A DNA stretch of 64,000 nucleotides from Chenggangzhangella methanolivorans (GTDB lineage Bacteria; Pseudomonadota; Alphaproteobacteria; Rhizobiales; Methylopilaceae), in contig NZ_CP081869.1 in the NCBI RefSeq assembly GCF_019797865.1, forward strand, positions 3,497,501-3,561,500, given 5' to 3'. Below the pieces are notes generated by a model. The model was not told the origin of the DNA and ran no database searches. It saw nothing but the letters and a program-made list of their open reading frames with translations. Below are positions 45,559 through 55,543 of the stretch, in pieces (within the stretch, counting starts at the first letter, position 1; every line of letters begins with the position of its first letter). The translations under genes and the position numbers were made by a program.

Positions 45559-46389
45559 ATGGCGGACGCCCACGCTAAGAACCACGACTACCATCTCGTC
45601 GATCCGAGCCCGTGGCCCTTCGTCGGCTCGATCGCGGCCTTCGTGCTTGCGGTCGGCGCCGTTCAGTGGATGAAGGGCGGCATGCCCTACATCGCGCTCG
45701 TCGGCTTCGCGGGCGTGCTCTACACGATGATCGCCTGGTGGCGCGACGTCATCAACGAGGCGCATCGCGGCGACCACACGCGGGTCGTCGCCATCCATCT
45801 GCGCTACGGCATGATCCTGTTCATCGCCTCCGAGGTGATGTTCTTCGTCGCCTGGTTCTGGGCCTATTTCGACGTCGCGCTGTTTCCGAGCGACGTGCAC
45901 CAGTTCCAGCGCACCGAGGTGACGGGCGGCGTCTGGCCCCCCAAGGGCATCCAGACCTTCGACCCATGGCACCTGCCGCTGCTCAACACGCTGATCCTGC
46001 TGACCTCCGGCACCACGATCACCTGGGCGCATCACGCGCTGATCCATGGCGACCGCAAGGGGCTGAAGATGGGCCTGTGGCTCACCATCATCCTCGGCGT
46101 GCTGTTCTCGATCTGCCAGGCTTACGAGTACAGCCACGCGGCGTTCGGCTTCGCGGGCCACGTCTACGGCGCGGCGTTCTACATGGCGACCGGCTTCCAC
46201 GGCTTCCACGTCATCGTCGGCACCATCTTCCTGATCGTGTGCCTCGCCCGCGTCTACAAGGGCCATTTCACGCCCAAGCAGCACTTCGCTTCGAGGCGGC
46301 GGCCTGGTACTGGCACTTCGTCGACGTGGTGTGGCTGTTCCTGTTCGCCGCCATCTACGTCTGGGGGCGCGGGCGCGAGCGCGCACTGA
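45559..46389 (+). CDS. ctaE: Cytochrome c oxidase subunit III, two compensating indels
   Basis: Seven TM helices are visible: [16 protein letters not shown] at the N-terminus, then [53 protein letters not shown] and the last helix [19 protein letters not shown]. One G is lost near 46288 and one G gained near 46367, so only the short stretch between them is out of frame and the final YVWGAGASAH returns to the starting frame. The restored length is about 276. Structural subunit of the aa3 oxidase. ATG preceded by AGGGGAG. Confidence 0.94.
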   Translation: MADAHAKNHDYHLVDPSPWPFVGSIAAFVLAVGAVQWMKGGMPYIALVGFAGVLYTMIAWWRDVINEAHRGDHTRVVAIHLRYGMILFIASEVMFFVAWFWAYFDVALFPSDVHQFQRTEVTGGVWPPKGIQTFDPWHLPLLNTLILLTSGTTITWAHHALIHGDRKGLKMGLWLTIILGVLFSICQAYEYSHAAFGFAGHVYGAAFYMATGFHGFHVIVGTIFLIVCLARVYKGHFTPKQHFASRRRPGTGTSSTWCGCSCSPPSTSGGAGASAH

Positions 46390-46415
46390 GGCGAAGAGTT
46401 CCCCACCCTTCGGGC

Positions 46416-46445
46416 GGGGCCGTCGGCGACAGCGCCGGCGGCCCC
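46416..46445 (+). terminator. Hairpin after ctaE
   Basis: A long imperfect stem (GGGGCCG-GGCG / CGCC-CGGCCCC around ACAG) follows the ctaE stop and is succeeded by TCTCGTTTCT. It may partly terminate transcripts before the DUF983 and SURF1 genes. Confidence 0.5.
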
Positions 46446-46473
46446 GTCTCGTTTCTGAAAGCCCGGAGCCTGC

Positions 46474-46852
46474 ATGAACGAGCCCGCGCCGAACCGCACC
46501 GCCGGCGAGGCGGCTTTGTCCGGCGCGCTCGCCGCGCCCCGCCTGCGGGAAAGGAAGGCTGTTCCGCGGCTACATCGCGCTGCCGCCGGCCTGCGAGGCC
46601 TGCGGGCTCGACTACGGCTTCGCCGACTCCGGCGACGGGCCCGCGGTGTTCGTCATGCTGATCGCCGGTTTCCTGGCGCTCGGCTTCGTGCTGTGGTTCG
46701 AATTCGCCTATGAGCCGCCGTTCTGGGCCCATCTCGTCGTGTCGTTGCCCGTGGTCGCCGTCATCTGCCTCACGCTTCTGCGCGTCATCAAGGGCGTCCT
46801 GATCGCGCTCCAGCACGCCCACGGCGCCGCCGAGGGGCGGCTCGACCGATGA
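46474..46852 (+). CDS. DUF983 membrane protein, one frameshift
   Basis: The start [19 protein letters not shown] is followed after a frame change near 46535 by a zinc-ribbon-like pair, [13 protein letters not shown] and [23 protein letters not shown], then two TM helices and a final [16 protein letters not shown]. The restored length is about 126. DUF983 proteins sit between ctaE and SURF1 genes in alphaproteobacteria and are thought to be linked to oxidase assembly, though their activity is unknown. Its stop overlaps the SURF1 start. Confidence 0.87.
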
Positions 46853-47571
46853 GGCGGGCAGGGCTCTGGAAGGCGGCCGCCGCGACCGCGATCGCGGTCG
46901 CGCTGCTGGTCGGGCTCGGCTCGTGGCAGCTCGCGCGGCTGTCGTGGAAGACCGAACTCGTGGCGCGCGTCAGCGAGCGCATGGCGGCCGAGCCCGTCGC
47001 CTTGCCGCCCCCGGCCGACTGGCCCTCGCTCGATCTCGCCGCCTGGAGCTATCGGCGCGTCCGCGCCAAGGGAACGTTCGACCACGAGCGCGAGGCGCGG
47101 GTGTTCGTGAACCTCTCGGAGCCGCGCGGGCCGCTGAAGGGCCCGGGCTATTTCCTCATGACGCCGCTGCGGCTTTCCGGCGGCGGGCTGGTGATCGTCA
47201 ATCGCGGCTTCGCGCCCGAGGGCGCGGTCGGCCGCGCGGCGCGACCCGAGGGCGAGGTCGAGGTGTCTGGGCCGCTCCGTGAGGCGGAGGACCGCAACAT
47301 GTTCACGCCCGCCGACGATCCCGGGCGCGACATGTTCTTCGCGCGCGACCCGAAGGCGATCGCCGCGGGGCTCCATCTCGACAACGTCGCGCCCTTCACC
47401 GTCGACGCCGAGGCGACGGCCGGCGCAGGTCCGCTGCCGCAGGCCGGCGAGACGCGGGTGTCGTTCCCGAACCGGCACATGGAATACGCGCTGACCTGGT
47501 ACGGCCTCGCGGCGACGCTTGCAGCCGTGTTCGGCGCTTTCGCCTGGCGGACGGTGAGAGAAGCGGAGTAG
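46849..47571 (+). CDS. surf1: SURF1 family cytochrome oxidase assembly protein
   Basis: The intact 240-residue protein has a TM helix at each end. The periplasmic region shows LGSWQLARLSWKTELVARV, YRRVRAKGTFDHEREARVF, PGYFLMTPLRLSGGGLVIVNRGF and the C-terminal NRHMEYALTWYGLAATL. SURF1 proteins help insert haem A into subunit I. It is the last gene of the oxidase locus, starting inside the DUF983 stop codon. Confidence 0.94.
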   Translation: MRRAGLWKAAAATAIAVALLVGLGSWQLARLSWKTELVARVSERMAAEPVALPPPADWPSLDLAAWSYRRVRAKGTFDHEREARVFVNLSEPRGPLKGPGYFLMTPLRLSGGGLVIVNRGFAPEGAVGRAARPEGEVEVSGPLREAEDRNMFTPADDPGRDMFFARDPKAIAAGLHLDNVAPFTVDAEATAGAGPLPQAGETRVSFPNRHMEYALTWYGLAATLAAVFGAFAWRTVREAE

Positions 47572-47628
47572 GGCGCCACACTGGCCGGCCCCCCTTCCGT
47601 TCATGGACGAGGGTGAGGCGTCGTCGCG

Positions 47629-48760
47629 CTATCCCCCGACCGTCTCGCGCCCCAGCATCCGCACCACCTCGCGCAGCGCCTCCTCCTCGCCGGCGCCTTC
47701 CGCCACCCCGCTCGCGAAACGTAGCGAGCTGGCGGTCGGCGCTCGAGCCGCGCGCCAGCACGTCGCGCGTGCGCAAAACCCAGTCGAGCGAGCCGAGCTC
47801 GCGCGCGTCGTCCTCCACGAGCTTCAGCGCCTCTTCGAGCAGGGCCGACACGGTCGTGGCCTGCCCGCGCGCGACGTCGATCAGCCGCGCTTCGCCGCCA
47901 TGCTGCTGGATTTGCCAGATGTTCGACGCGCAGACCCCGCGCTCCACCGCGCCGACGCCGCGATTGAGCTCCGGGCGCCGCGTCGCGCAGCGCGAGAGCG
48001 CCTGGTAGAGAGCCGCGATCGCCACCGCGTCGTCGACCCGCGTGCAGCTGTCGCAGATCCTGAGCTCGACGGTCGGAAACCGCGTCGAGGGGCGGATGTG
48101 CCACCAGATGAAGCTCGCGTCGGTCACCACGTCGGCCGCCACCAGCAGGTCGACGAAGCGGCGATACTCGGCGTCGCTCTCGAAGATCTCGGGCAGCCCC
48201 ATGCGCGGCCATTCGGCGAAGGTCGAGAGCCGGATGCCCTTCAGCCCCGCCTCGCGGCCCTGCCAGAACGGCGAGGAGACCGAGAGCGCGTAGAACAGCG
48301 GCAGGAAGGGAAGCAGCCGGTTCATGACGTCGAGCCGGCGCGCGGGTTCGGGCGCCTCGCAATGGATGTGCATGGCGCAGATCATCGCGCGCTTGGCGAT
48401 GACGCCGAGCTCGGCCACCAGCCGGTCGTAGCGCGGATCCGGGTTCGCCTCCTGATCTCGCTGGCGGGCGAGCGGATGGGTTCCGGCCGCGAACAGGATC
48501 AGCCCGTGCTCGCTCGCGACCCGCGACAGGTCGCGTCGCATGCGCTCCAGATCGTCGCAGGCGCGGTCGAAGGAAAGCTGCGGCTCGGTCTGGACCTCGG
48601 CCTGACCCTTCAGGAACTCGTGGGAGAGCGGCTCGACGATCTCCTTGGCCGCCTCGTGGAAGGCGTCGGCGGTCTCGCCCTTGGGGCTCTCGCAGGTCTT
48701 GGCGTCCGCGAGGAAGTATTCCTCCTCGATCCCGAAGCGGAAGCGTTCGTCCATGGCCAT
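47629..48760 (-). CDS. YbdK-type carboxylate-amine ligase (GCS2 family), one frameshift
   Basis: The start MAMDERFRFGIEEEYFLAD is the GCS2/YbdK signature. Further blocks are QAEVQTEPQLSFDRAC, GLILFAAGTHPLARQRDQ, CAMHIHCEAPEPARRLDVMN, SSPFWQGREAGLKGIRLS and VELRICDSCTRVDDAVAIA. Near 47705 a base is lost; the other frame gives VAEGAGEEEALREVV and the natural stop. The restored length is about 377. YbdK homologues have weak glutamate-cysteine ligase activity in vitro, and the true substrates are uncertain. This window also holds a gshA of another subfamily, so redundancy for glutathione is unlikely. Confidence 0.88.
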
Positions 48761-48904
48761 CAGGCGTCGGTCCGGCTGCGCATGGGGGATATGTGGCGCG
48801 ATTTCCGCCCGCAGCCATGGGAGCGGCTGTGCGCTTCGAGGCGGCGTTCTACGAACGCCCCCTCGGCATGAGGACGGTCTCGGTTCTCGGAACCTCCCCC
48901 GCTT

Positions 48905-48945
48905 TCTCATGCTGAGGAGCTTGGCGAGAGCCAAGCGTCTCGAAG
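48905..48945. repeat. Dispersed intergenic repeat, type C (CATGCTGAGGAGC...CGTCTCGAAG)
   Basis: TCTCATGCTGAGGAGC, a hairpin core GCTTGGC-GAGA-GCCAAGC, then GTCTCGAAG. This arrangement (ATGCTGAGGAGC, variable hairpin, CGTCTCGAAG) is a common intergenic repeat in Hyphomicrobiales genomes by my recollection. It lies in the 304-bp gap between divergent ybdK-like and thrC genes, which otherwise shows nothing identifiable. Confidence 0.7.
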
Positions 48946-49064
48946 CCCGCAGCTCGCGTCCGCCAATCGGGGGAAGAATGGGCGAGGCCCCCTCGCTTGC
49001 GAGCGAGGCCCCGCGCGCCTAGTTTGGCGGGCCCCCGACGCGTGCATGAAAGTCTCCGCCTCCG

Positions 49065-50481
49065 ATGTCACTCGCCTATGTCTCGACCCCGCGCGAAGCG
49101 CCTGCGCTCGGCTTCGCCGACGCGATGCTCGCGGGCCTCGCCCGCGACGGCGGGCTCTATGTTCCCGACCTGGCCGACGCTCTCTCCTGAGACCATCGCG
49201 GGCTTCGCAGGCCGCCCCTACGCCGAAGTGGCGGAAGCCGTCATCGCGCCTTACGTCGGCGACGCCGTCGCGCCCGAGAAGCTGCGCGCCATGATCCGCG
49301 AGGCCTACGCGGCTTTCCGGCATCCGGCCGTCGCGCCGCTGGTGCAGATCGGCGACAACCGCTTCGTGCTCGAGCTGTTCCACGGGCCCACCATCGCGTT
49401 CAAAGACGTCGCCATGCAGCTGCTCGCGCGGCTGATGGACCACGTGCTGGCCGAGCGGGGCCTTCGCACCACGATCGTCGGCGCGACGTCGGGCGACACC
49501 GGCGGCGCGGCGATCGAGGCCTTCCGTGGGCGCGAGCGCGCCGACGTCTTCATTCTGATGCCGCACGGCAAGGTGTCGGACGTCCAGCGCCGGCAGATGA
49601 CGACTGCGCCCGACGACAACGTCCACGCCATCGCGGTCGACGGCTCGTTCGACGACTGCCAGGCGCTGGTGAAGGCCGCGTTCAACCACCACGCCTTCCG
49701 CGACCGGATGGCGCTTGGCGGGGTGAACTCGATCAACTGGGCGCGCGTGCTGGCGCAGGTGGTCTACTATTTCACCGCAGCGGTCGCGCTCGGAAGCCCG
49801 GCGCGCAAGGTCGACTTCGTGGTGCCGACGGGCAATTTCGGCGACATCTTCGCGGGCTACGTGGCCAAGCGCATGGGGCTTCCGATCGGCCGGCTCGTCA
49901 TCGCCACCAACGTCAACGACATCCTGGCGCGCACGCTGGAGACCGGGCGCTACGAGGTGAAGGGCGTCGAGCCCACCAGCTCGCCCTCGATGGACATCCA
50001 GGTCTCGTCGAACTTCGAGCGCCTGCTGTTCGACGCCGGCGGCCGCGACGCCTCCGCGGTCCGCCGCGCCATGGCCTCGCTGTCGCAGTCCGGCTCCTTC
50101 ACGCTCGATGAGACGACGCTTGCGAACATCCGCGCCGAGTTCGACGCCGGCCGCGCCGACGAGGCCGCGGTCGCCGAGGTCATCGGCCGGGTGAAGCGCG
50201 AGACCGACTATCTGCTCGACCCGCACACCGCGGTCGGCGTCTCGGTCGCCGAGCGCGCCGGGCTCGATCCTGCGACGCCGACCGTCGTGCTCGCCACCGC
50301 CCATCCCGCCAAGTTCCCGGACGCCGTCGAGGCCGCCTCGGGCGTTCGTCCGGACCTGCCCGTCCATTTGTCCGAGCTCATGGACGCGCCGGAACGCGTC
50401 AACCAGTTGCCGAACGATCTCGACGAGCTCGAAGCCTTCGTCGAAAAGCGCGCCCGCGTCGCCCGCGAGGCCGCAGCGTGA
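49065..50481 (+). CDS. thrC: Threonine synthase, one frameshift
   Basis: The start is MSLAYVST with ARDGGLYVP; a small deletion near 49160 shifts the frame before TLSPETIAGFAGRPYAEVA. The PLP lysine is in FHGPTIAFKDVAMQLLARLMD, and GATSGDTGGAAIEAF, MTTAPDDNVHAIAVDGSFDDCQ and VVPTGNFGDIFAGYVAKRMG follow. The restored length is about 472. It converts phosphohomoserine to threonine. Its stop overlaps the GTG of the M16 peptidase gene; thrC next to an M16 peptidase is an arrangement conserved in Hyphomicrobiales. Confidence 0.94.
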
Positions 50482-51752
50482 GCCCGCGTCTCACCGTGCT
50501 GCCCTCGGGCGTCGCGGTGATCACCGACGCGATGCCGGAGCTCGGCACCGCGGCTGTCGGCGTCACCTTCGGGGCGGGGGCGCGCTCGGAGACCGAAAAA
50601 GAGCACGGTCTCGCGCATTTCCTCGAGCACATGGCGTTCAAGGGCACGGCCCGCCGCTCCGCGCGCCAGATCGCCGAGGAGATCGAGCAGGTCGGCGGCG
50701 ACCTCAACGCAGCGACGGGCGTCGAGCAGACCGGCTACTCGGCCCGTGTGCTCGCCGCCGACGTCGGCCTCGCGCTCGACATGCTGGCCGACATCGTGAT
50801 CGAGCCGTCGTTCGATCCGACCGAGATCAAGCGCGAGCAGAACGTCGTGGTGCAGGAGATCGGCGGGGTGGAGGACACGCCCGACGACCTCGTCTTCGAC
50901 TGGCTGCAAGAGACCGCATTCCCGAACCAGACGCTCGGCCGGTCGATCCTCGGCACGCCGAAATCAGTGCGCGGGCTCGACCGAGACCTGCTCAGCGGCT
51001 TCCGCGATCGCTGCTACCGCGCCAAGGACACGGTGGTGACGGCCGCAGGCGCGGTCGACCACGAGGCGGTGGTGGCCGAAGCCGAGAAGCGCTTCGCCGG
51101 ACTTCCAGCGGGCGAGGCCCCGAAGCCCGCGCTCGCGGCTTACGTCGGCGGCGACCGCCGCGCGAAGCGCGACTACGAGCAGCTCCACGTCACGATCGCG
51201 TTCGAGGGCCGGGCCTTCGACGCCGAGGACGTCTATGCCGCGCAGGTCTTCGCCAATCTCGCAGGCGGCGGCATGTCCTCGCGCCTGTTCCAGGAGGTGC
51301 GCGAGGAGCGCGGGCTCGCCTATTCGGTCAATGCGTTCCACTGGTCCTACGCCGACTCAGGCCTCTTTGGGGCCTATGCGGCGCTCGGCCCGGAGGACGC
51401 AGCCGACATCCTGCCCGTCATGATCGACGTGCTGCTGCAGGCGGCCGAGACCGCCGACGAGCGCGAGGTCGAGCGCGCCAAGGCGCAAATGAAGGCCGGG
51501 CTGCTGATGTCGCTCGAGCAGCCGGCCTCGCGCGCCGATCATCACGCCCGCCACCAGCTCGCCTTCGGCCGCCCGCTCGACGTCGCCGAGACGGTCCAGA
51601 AGATCGAGGCGGTCACGGTCGCGGCCGTGCGCGAAAGCGGCCGCGCGCTGATGACCTCGGCCCCGACGCTTGCGGCCGTCGGCCCGATCCGGCGCCTCAC
51701 GCCTCCCGAACGCCTCGCCGAGCGGCTCGGCCGCCGCGCCTCCGCGGCCTGA
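50478..51752 (+). CDS. M16 family zinc metallopeptidase (mitochondrial processing peptidase-like)
   Basis: The intact 424-residue protein has the inverted zinc motif H47-FLE-H51 in LAHFLEHMAFKGTARRSARQIAEEIE, with a downstream Glu in VVQEIGGVEDTPDD as the likely third ligand. VREERGLAYSVNAFHWSYADSGLFG forms the substrate-arginine region of the second half. It is a cytoplasmic or periplasm-facing relative of the beta subunit of mitochondrial processing peptidase. No signal peptide is visible. GTG start inside the thrC stop. Confidence 0.94.
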   Translation: MSPRLTVLPSGVAVITDAMPELGTAAVGVTFGAGARSETEKEHGLAHFLEHMAFKGTARRSARQIAEEIEQVGGDLNAATGVEQTGYSARVLAADVGLALDMLADIVIEPSFDPTEIKREQNVVVQEIGGVEDTPDDLVFDWLQETAFPNQTLGRSILGTPKSVRGLDRDLLSGFRDRCYRAKDTVVTAAGAVDHEAVVAEAEKRFAGLPAGEAPKPALAAYVGGDRRAKRDYEQLHVTIAFEGRAFDAEDVYAAQVFANLAGGGMSSRLFQEVREERGLAYSVNAFHWSYADSGLFGAYAALGPEDAADILPVMIDVLLQAAETADEREVERAKAQMKAGLLMSLEQPASRADHHARHQLAFGRPLDVAETVQKIEAVTVAAVRESGRALMTSAPTLAAVGPIRRLTPPERLAERLGRRASAA

Positions 51753-51764
51753 GGCGGGACCGGG

Positions 51765-52350
51765 ATGGCGTTTTTTCCGCTCTCTCGCCGCAGCCGAGAC
51801 CGTCCCGACGCTGACCGGCGACGGCGTGAAGCTGCGCACGCCCCAGATGGCCGACTATCCGGCCTGGAGCCAGCTTCGCGAGGAGAGCCGCGCCTTTCTA
51901 CAGCCATGGGAGCCGACCTGGCCGGCCGACGACGTCTCGCGCCTGGCCTTCCGCAAGCGGCTGAAGCGCTATGTCCGGGAACTCGAGAGCGACCAGGCCT
52001 ATCCGTTTTTCGTGTTCCGCGCCGATGGCGCGCTGGTCGGCGGGGTGACGGTCAGCCAGATCCGCCGCGGCGTGTCGCAGACCTGCTCGCTCGGCTACTG
52101 GATGGGCGCGGGCCATGCGGGGCGCGGCCATATGAGCGCCGCCGTCAAGGCGCTCGCGCCCTTCGTATTCCAGACGCTGAAGCTGCGCCGGGTCGAGGCC
52201 GCCTGCCTGCCGCACAACCAGGCCTCGATCCGCCTGCTCGAAAAGTCGGGGTTCAAGCGCGAAGGCTATGCGCGCGAATATCTGTGCATCGACGGACGCT
52301 GGCAGGATCACCTGCTCTATGCGCTTCTGCGCAGCGACGGCGTGAGCTAA
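51765..52350 (+). CDS. rimJ: GNAT acetyltransferase, RimJ type, one surplus T
   Basis: The ATG at MAFF is followed by a run of six T; removing one gives MAFFRSLAAAETVPTLTGDGVKLRTPQMADYPAW, the usual start of the family, in frame with the rest. The GNAT fold is visible in FFVFRADGALVGGVTVSQI, LGYWMGAGHAGRGHMSAAV (acetyl-CoA loop) and HNQASIRLLEKSGFKREGYAREYLCIDG. The restored length is about 195. RimJ-type enzymes acetylate ribosomal protein N-termini. It follows the M16 peptidase gene by 12 bp. Confidence 0.9.
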
Positions 52351-52407
52351 CGTGCCGACGCTGCGTCGCCCTGCGTTCCGGGCGAAACTTACCAGGAGTG
52401 CCGAGGC

Positions 52408-55319
52408 TTGCGTATCCTCCGCCTGCCCCTTCTCGCGATCGCGCTGCTGGTCGCGGCGCTCGGCTTCGCAGGATCCGCAGGCGCCGCCCCACCGCTCTCC
52501 GTCCAGCCCGACGACGAGGCCGTCGACCTCACCCCGCGATCGAACGTCCTGTGGGACAGGCCGACCGCATCCAGGTTGCGACCCAGCCGGGGCCGGACGG
52601 CATCGTGCGGCGCATCGAGGTGCGCGCCGAGACCCCCGGCGACGGCCGCCAGTGGGTGGTGTTCTCGTTGAAGAACGAGGGCGACGAGCAGATCGATCGC
52701 CTGCTGGTCTCGCCATATTTCCGGTTTTCGGGCTCGGGCGCGGTGTGGCCCGACCTCGGCTCGGAGCGCATCCGGGCGCTGACGGCGAGCCAGGGCCTCA
52801 AGCCCGAGCGGCAGGGCGCCGACGACGCCGACGTGTTTCGGTTGACGCTCGATCCGGGCGCGACCGTCACCTACGTGGCCGAGCTCGCCTCGCCGACGCT
52901 TCTGCAACTCACCCTCTGGGAGCCCGACGCCTACAAGGACAAGGTGAACTCCTTCACCCTGTTCCGCGGCATCATGCTCGGGATCGCGGGCCTGCTGGCG
53001 CTGATCCTCACCATCCTCTTCGTGGTGAAGGGCTCGATGATGTTCCCGGCGGCCGCCGCGCTCGCCTGGTCGGTGCTGTTCTATCTCGGCGTCGACTTCG
53101 CCTTCTGGCGCAACATTCTCGATCTCGATCCCGCGGCCGACCGGATCCTGAGGGCGGGCGGCGAGGCGGGCTTCGCCGCGACGCTGCTCGTGTTCCTGTT
53201 CGCCTATCTCAATCTCGGCCGCTGGCACGTCCGCTACAGCCACGTGGTCGGCGTCTGGCTCGTCTTCCTGTTCGTCACGATCGGGCTCTCGGCCTACGAC
53301 CCGTCGATCGCCGCGGGCCTCGCGCGCCTGTCGCTGGCCGCGATCGCGGCGGTGGGCTTCGGCGTCGTGGTCTGGCTCGCGCTTCAGGGCTACGACCGCG
53401 CGGTGACGCTCGCGCCCACCTGGCTGCTGCTGCTGGTCTGGGTGTGCGCCGCAGGCGCGGCCGTCAGCGGGCCGCTGGCGAACGAGCTCGTCGCCCCCGC
53501 GCTCTTCGGCGGGCTCGTGCTTCTGACGCTGCTCATCGGCTTCACGGTGATGCAGCACGCCTTCGCGGGCGGCGTGGTGGACCAGGGCGGCGCCTCCGAC
53601 ATCGAGCGCCGGGCGCTCGCGGTGATGGGCGCGGGCGACGTCGTCTGGGACTGGGACGTGGTCGTCGACCAGGTCCACGCCGCGCCCGAGCTCGAGGCGG
53701 CGCTCGGCCTCCGTCGCGGCGCCCTTCAGGGCCCGGCCGCGGACTGGGCCGAAATCGTGCACCCGGCCGATCGCGACCGTTTCCGCGCCGCGCTCGACGC
53801 GCTCGTCGACGAGCGCCGGGGCCGCCTGGTCGAGACGTTCCGCCTGCGCGGCGCCGACGGGCACCATCTCTGGTACATGCTGCGCGCGCGCCCCGTGGTC
53901 GGGGCCGACGGCGAGGTGGTGCGCTGCGTCGGCACGCTGCTCGACGTCAACGCCTCCAAGACGACCGAGGAGCGCCTGCTTCAGAACGCCGTTGAGGACA
54001 ATCTCACGGGCCTGCCGAACCGCCGCCTGTTCCTCGACCGCATCGAGGCCGCGCTCGCCTTCGTCGAGGGCGAGGCGGGCGCCCGACCGTCCGTGATGGT
54101 GCTCGACATCGATCGCTACAAGAAGCTCAACGACGCGGTCGGCGTCGGCACCGGCGACACGATCCTCATCACGGTCGCGCGCCGCCTGACCCGGCTGATG
54201 CGCCCGCAGGACACGCTGGCGCGGCTTGGCGGCGACCAGTTCGGTCTGCTGCTCGTCTCGGCCCGCGACGCCGAGAGCGCCGGCGCCTTCGCCGAAGCCC
54301 TGAAGCGGGCGATCGGCGCGCCGATCTCGTTCGGCGGACGCGAACTGCGGCTCACCGCCTCCATCGGCCTCGCGCCGGGCGACAGCGCCCAGGAGGCCGA
54401 GGGCGTCCTGAAGAACGCCGAAGTCGCGATGTACCATGCCAAGCGCTTCGGCGGAGATCATGTCGAGACCTTCCGCCCGAACATGCGCGCGGCGACCACG
54501 GACCGCCTTCTGGTGTCGGGCGAGCTCGCGCGCGCGCTCGAACGCGACGAGCTGAGGGTCCACTACCGGCCGGTCGTGCGTCTCGACGACCGCTCGATCG
54601 CCGGCTTCGAGGCGGCGCTGCGCTGGGAGCATCCGCGCTACGGCCGCAGGCCGCCGCAGGAGTTTCTCGCCATCGCCGAGGAGACCGGCCTCATCGTCGA
54701 TTTCGGCCTGTTCGCCCTCGAGGAGGCGGCGCGCCAGCTCGGCGTCTGGCAGGATCAGGTGCCCGGCGAGCCGCCGCTGTTCATGACGGTCGCGGCCTCG
54801 GGCGCGCAGTTCCTGCGGCAGGAGCTCGTCCACGACGTCGCGCAGGCGCTCTCGCGCCACAGCCTCGCGCCAGGCTCCCTCAAGATCGGGCTGGCCGAGA
54901 GCCTCGTGCTCGATAGCCCCGAGCATTCGGCCCACATCCTCGAGCGTCTGCGCGACGTCGGCGCGGGTCTCGCGCTCGACGAATTCGGCGCCGGCTTCTC
55001 GAACCTCCCGCTGCTCGAGCGGCTGCCCTTCGACGTCCTGAAGATCGACCGGTCGCTGATGCGCCCGCAGGCCGGCGGCGACCGCTCGCCGATGATCCGC
55101 GCGATCGTGCGCCTGTCGCAGGAGCTCGGCATCGAGGTCGCGGCCGACGGCGTCGACACGGACTCCGACGCCGTCGAGTTCTACCATCTCGGGGCGACCT
55201 ACGGTCAGGGCTTCGCCTTCGGCGAGCCTCAGCCGGCCGCCCAGTGCGACCGCCTTCTCGGCCTCGCGCCGCAGGGGGTCGCCCGCCGCGTGATGCAGGG
55301 CGCGCTGAGGCGCGGGTGA
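52408..55319 (+). CDS. Membrane PAS-GGDEF-EAL protein with degenerate catalytic motifs (RgsP-like layout), one frameshift
   Basis: About 970 residues: a signal peptide, a periplasmic beta-sandwich (about 40-185; DISMED2-like), seven or so TM helices (about 190-405), a PAS domain (about 415-520), then GGDEF and EAL domains. The GGDEF signature is LGGDQFGLL, so Gln replaces the catalytic Glu. The EAL site departs at nearly every position: EAAL for EALL, TVAASG for SVNLSA, LKIGLAES for LEITES, LDEFGAG for IDDFGTG and ADGVD for AEGVE. It probably binds rather than makes or breaks c-di-GMP. The layout recalls Sinorhizobium RgsP. TTG start after AGGAG; frame change near 52540. Confidence 0.88.
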
Positions 55320-55355
55320 GCGCTGCCCGGAGGGGCGATCGAGACGCGTCGCCCT

Positions 55356-55473
55356 CTTGTCCCGGCCTTGAGCCGGGACCCAGAGCCGAGACGGCTCTCA
55401 AGAAAAGCTGCGGCCGTCCTGTTTCGTGTTGAAAGCGCATCGGGTCTGGGTCCCGGATCAAGTCCGGGACAAG
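55356..55473. repeat. Dispersed palindromic repeat, type B, complete copy
   Basis: CTTGTCCCGGCCTTGAGCCGGGACCCAGAGCC at the left and GGTCTGGGTCCCGGATCAAGTCCGGGACAAGG at the right are inverted relative to each other, as in the copy at 29.6 kb. It is between convergent genes, just before a terminator. Confidence 0.88.
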
Positions 55474-55490
55474 GGCGGCGCGCCGAACGA

Positions 55491-55517
55491 AAAACGCCGC
55501 CCCGAGGGCGGCGTTTT
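55491..55517. terminator. Bidirectional intrinsic terminator between the EAL gene and pyk
   Basis: AAAACGCCGCC-CCGA-GGGCGGCGTTTT: a 7-8 bp GC stem with A and T tracts on either side, so it works in both directions. It lies 27 bp beyond the pyk stop and ends both convergent units. Confidence 0.9.
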
Positions 55518-55543
55518 CATTTCGATCCGGAACGATAAACGCC

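Noticed and set aside
48761-49064. A threonine or other amino-acid leader/riboswitch before thrC
   Set aside because: No leader peptide with repeated codons and no recognisable riboswitch core; only the type C repeat is visible.
52389-55187. Minus-strand open frame of over 900 codons opposite the GGDEF-EAL gene
   Set aside because: No domain, extreme Arg/Ala/Glu/Asp composition, no ribosome site; the plus-strand product has ordered recognisable domains.
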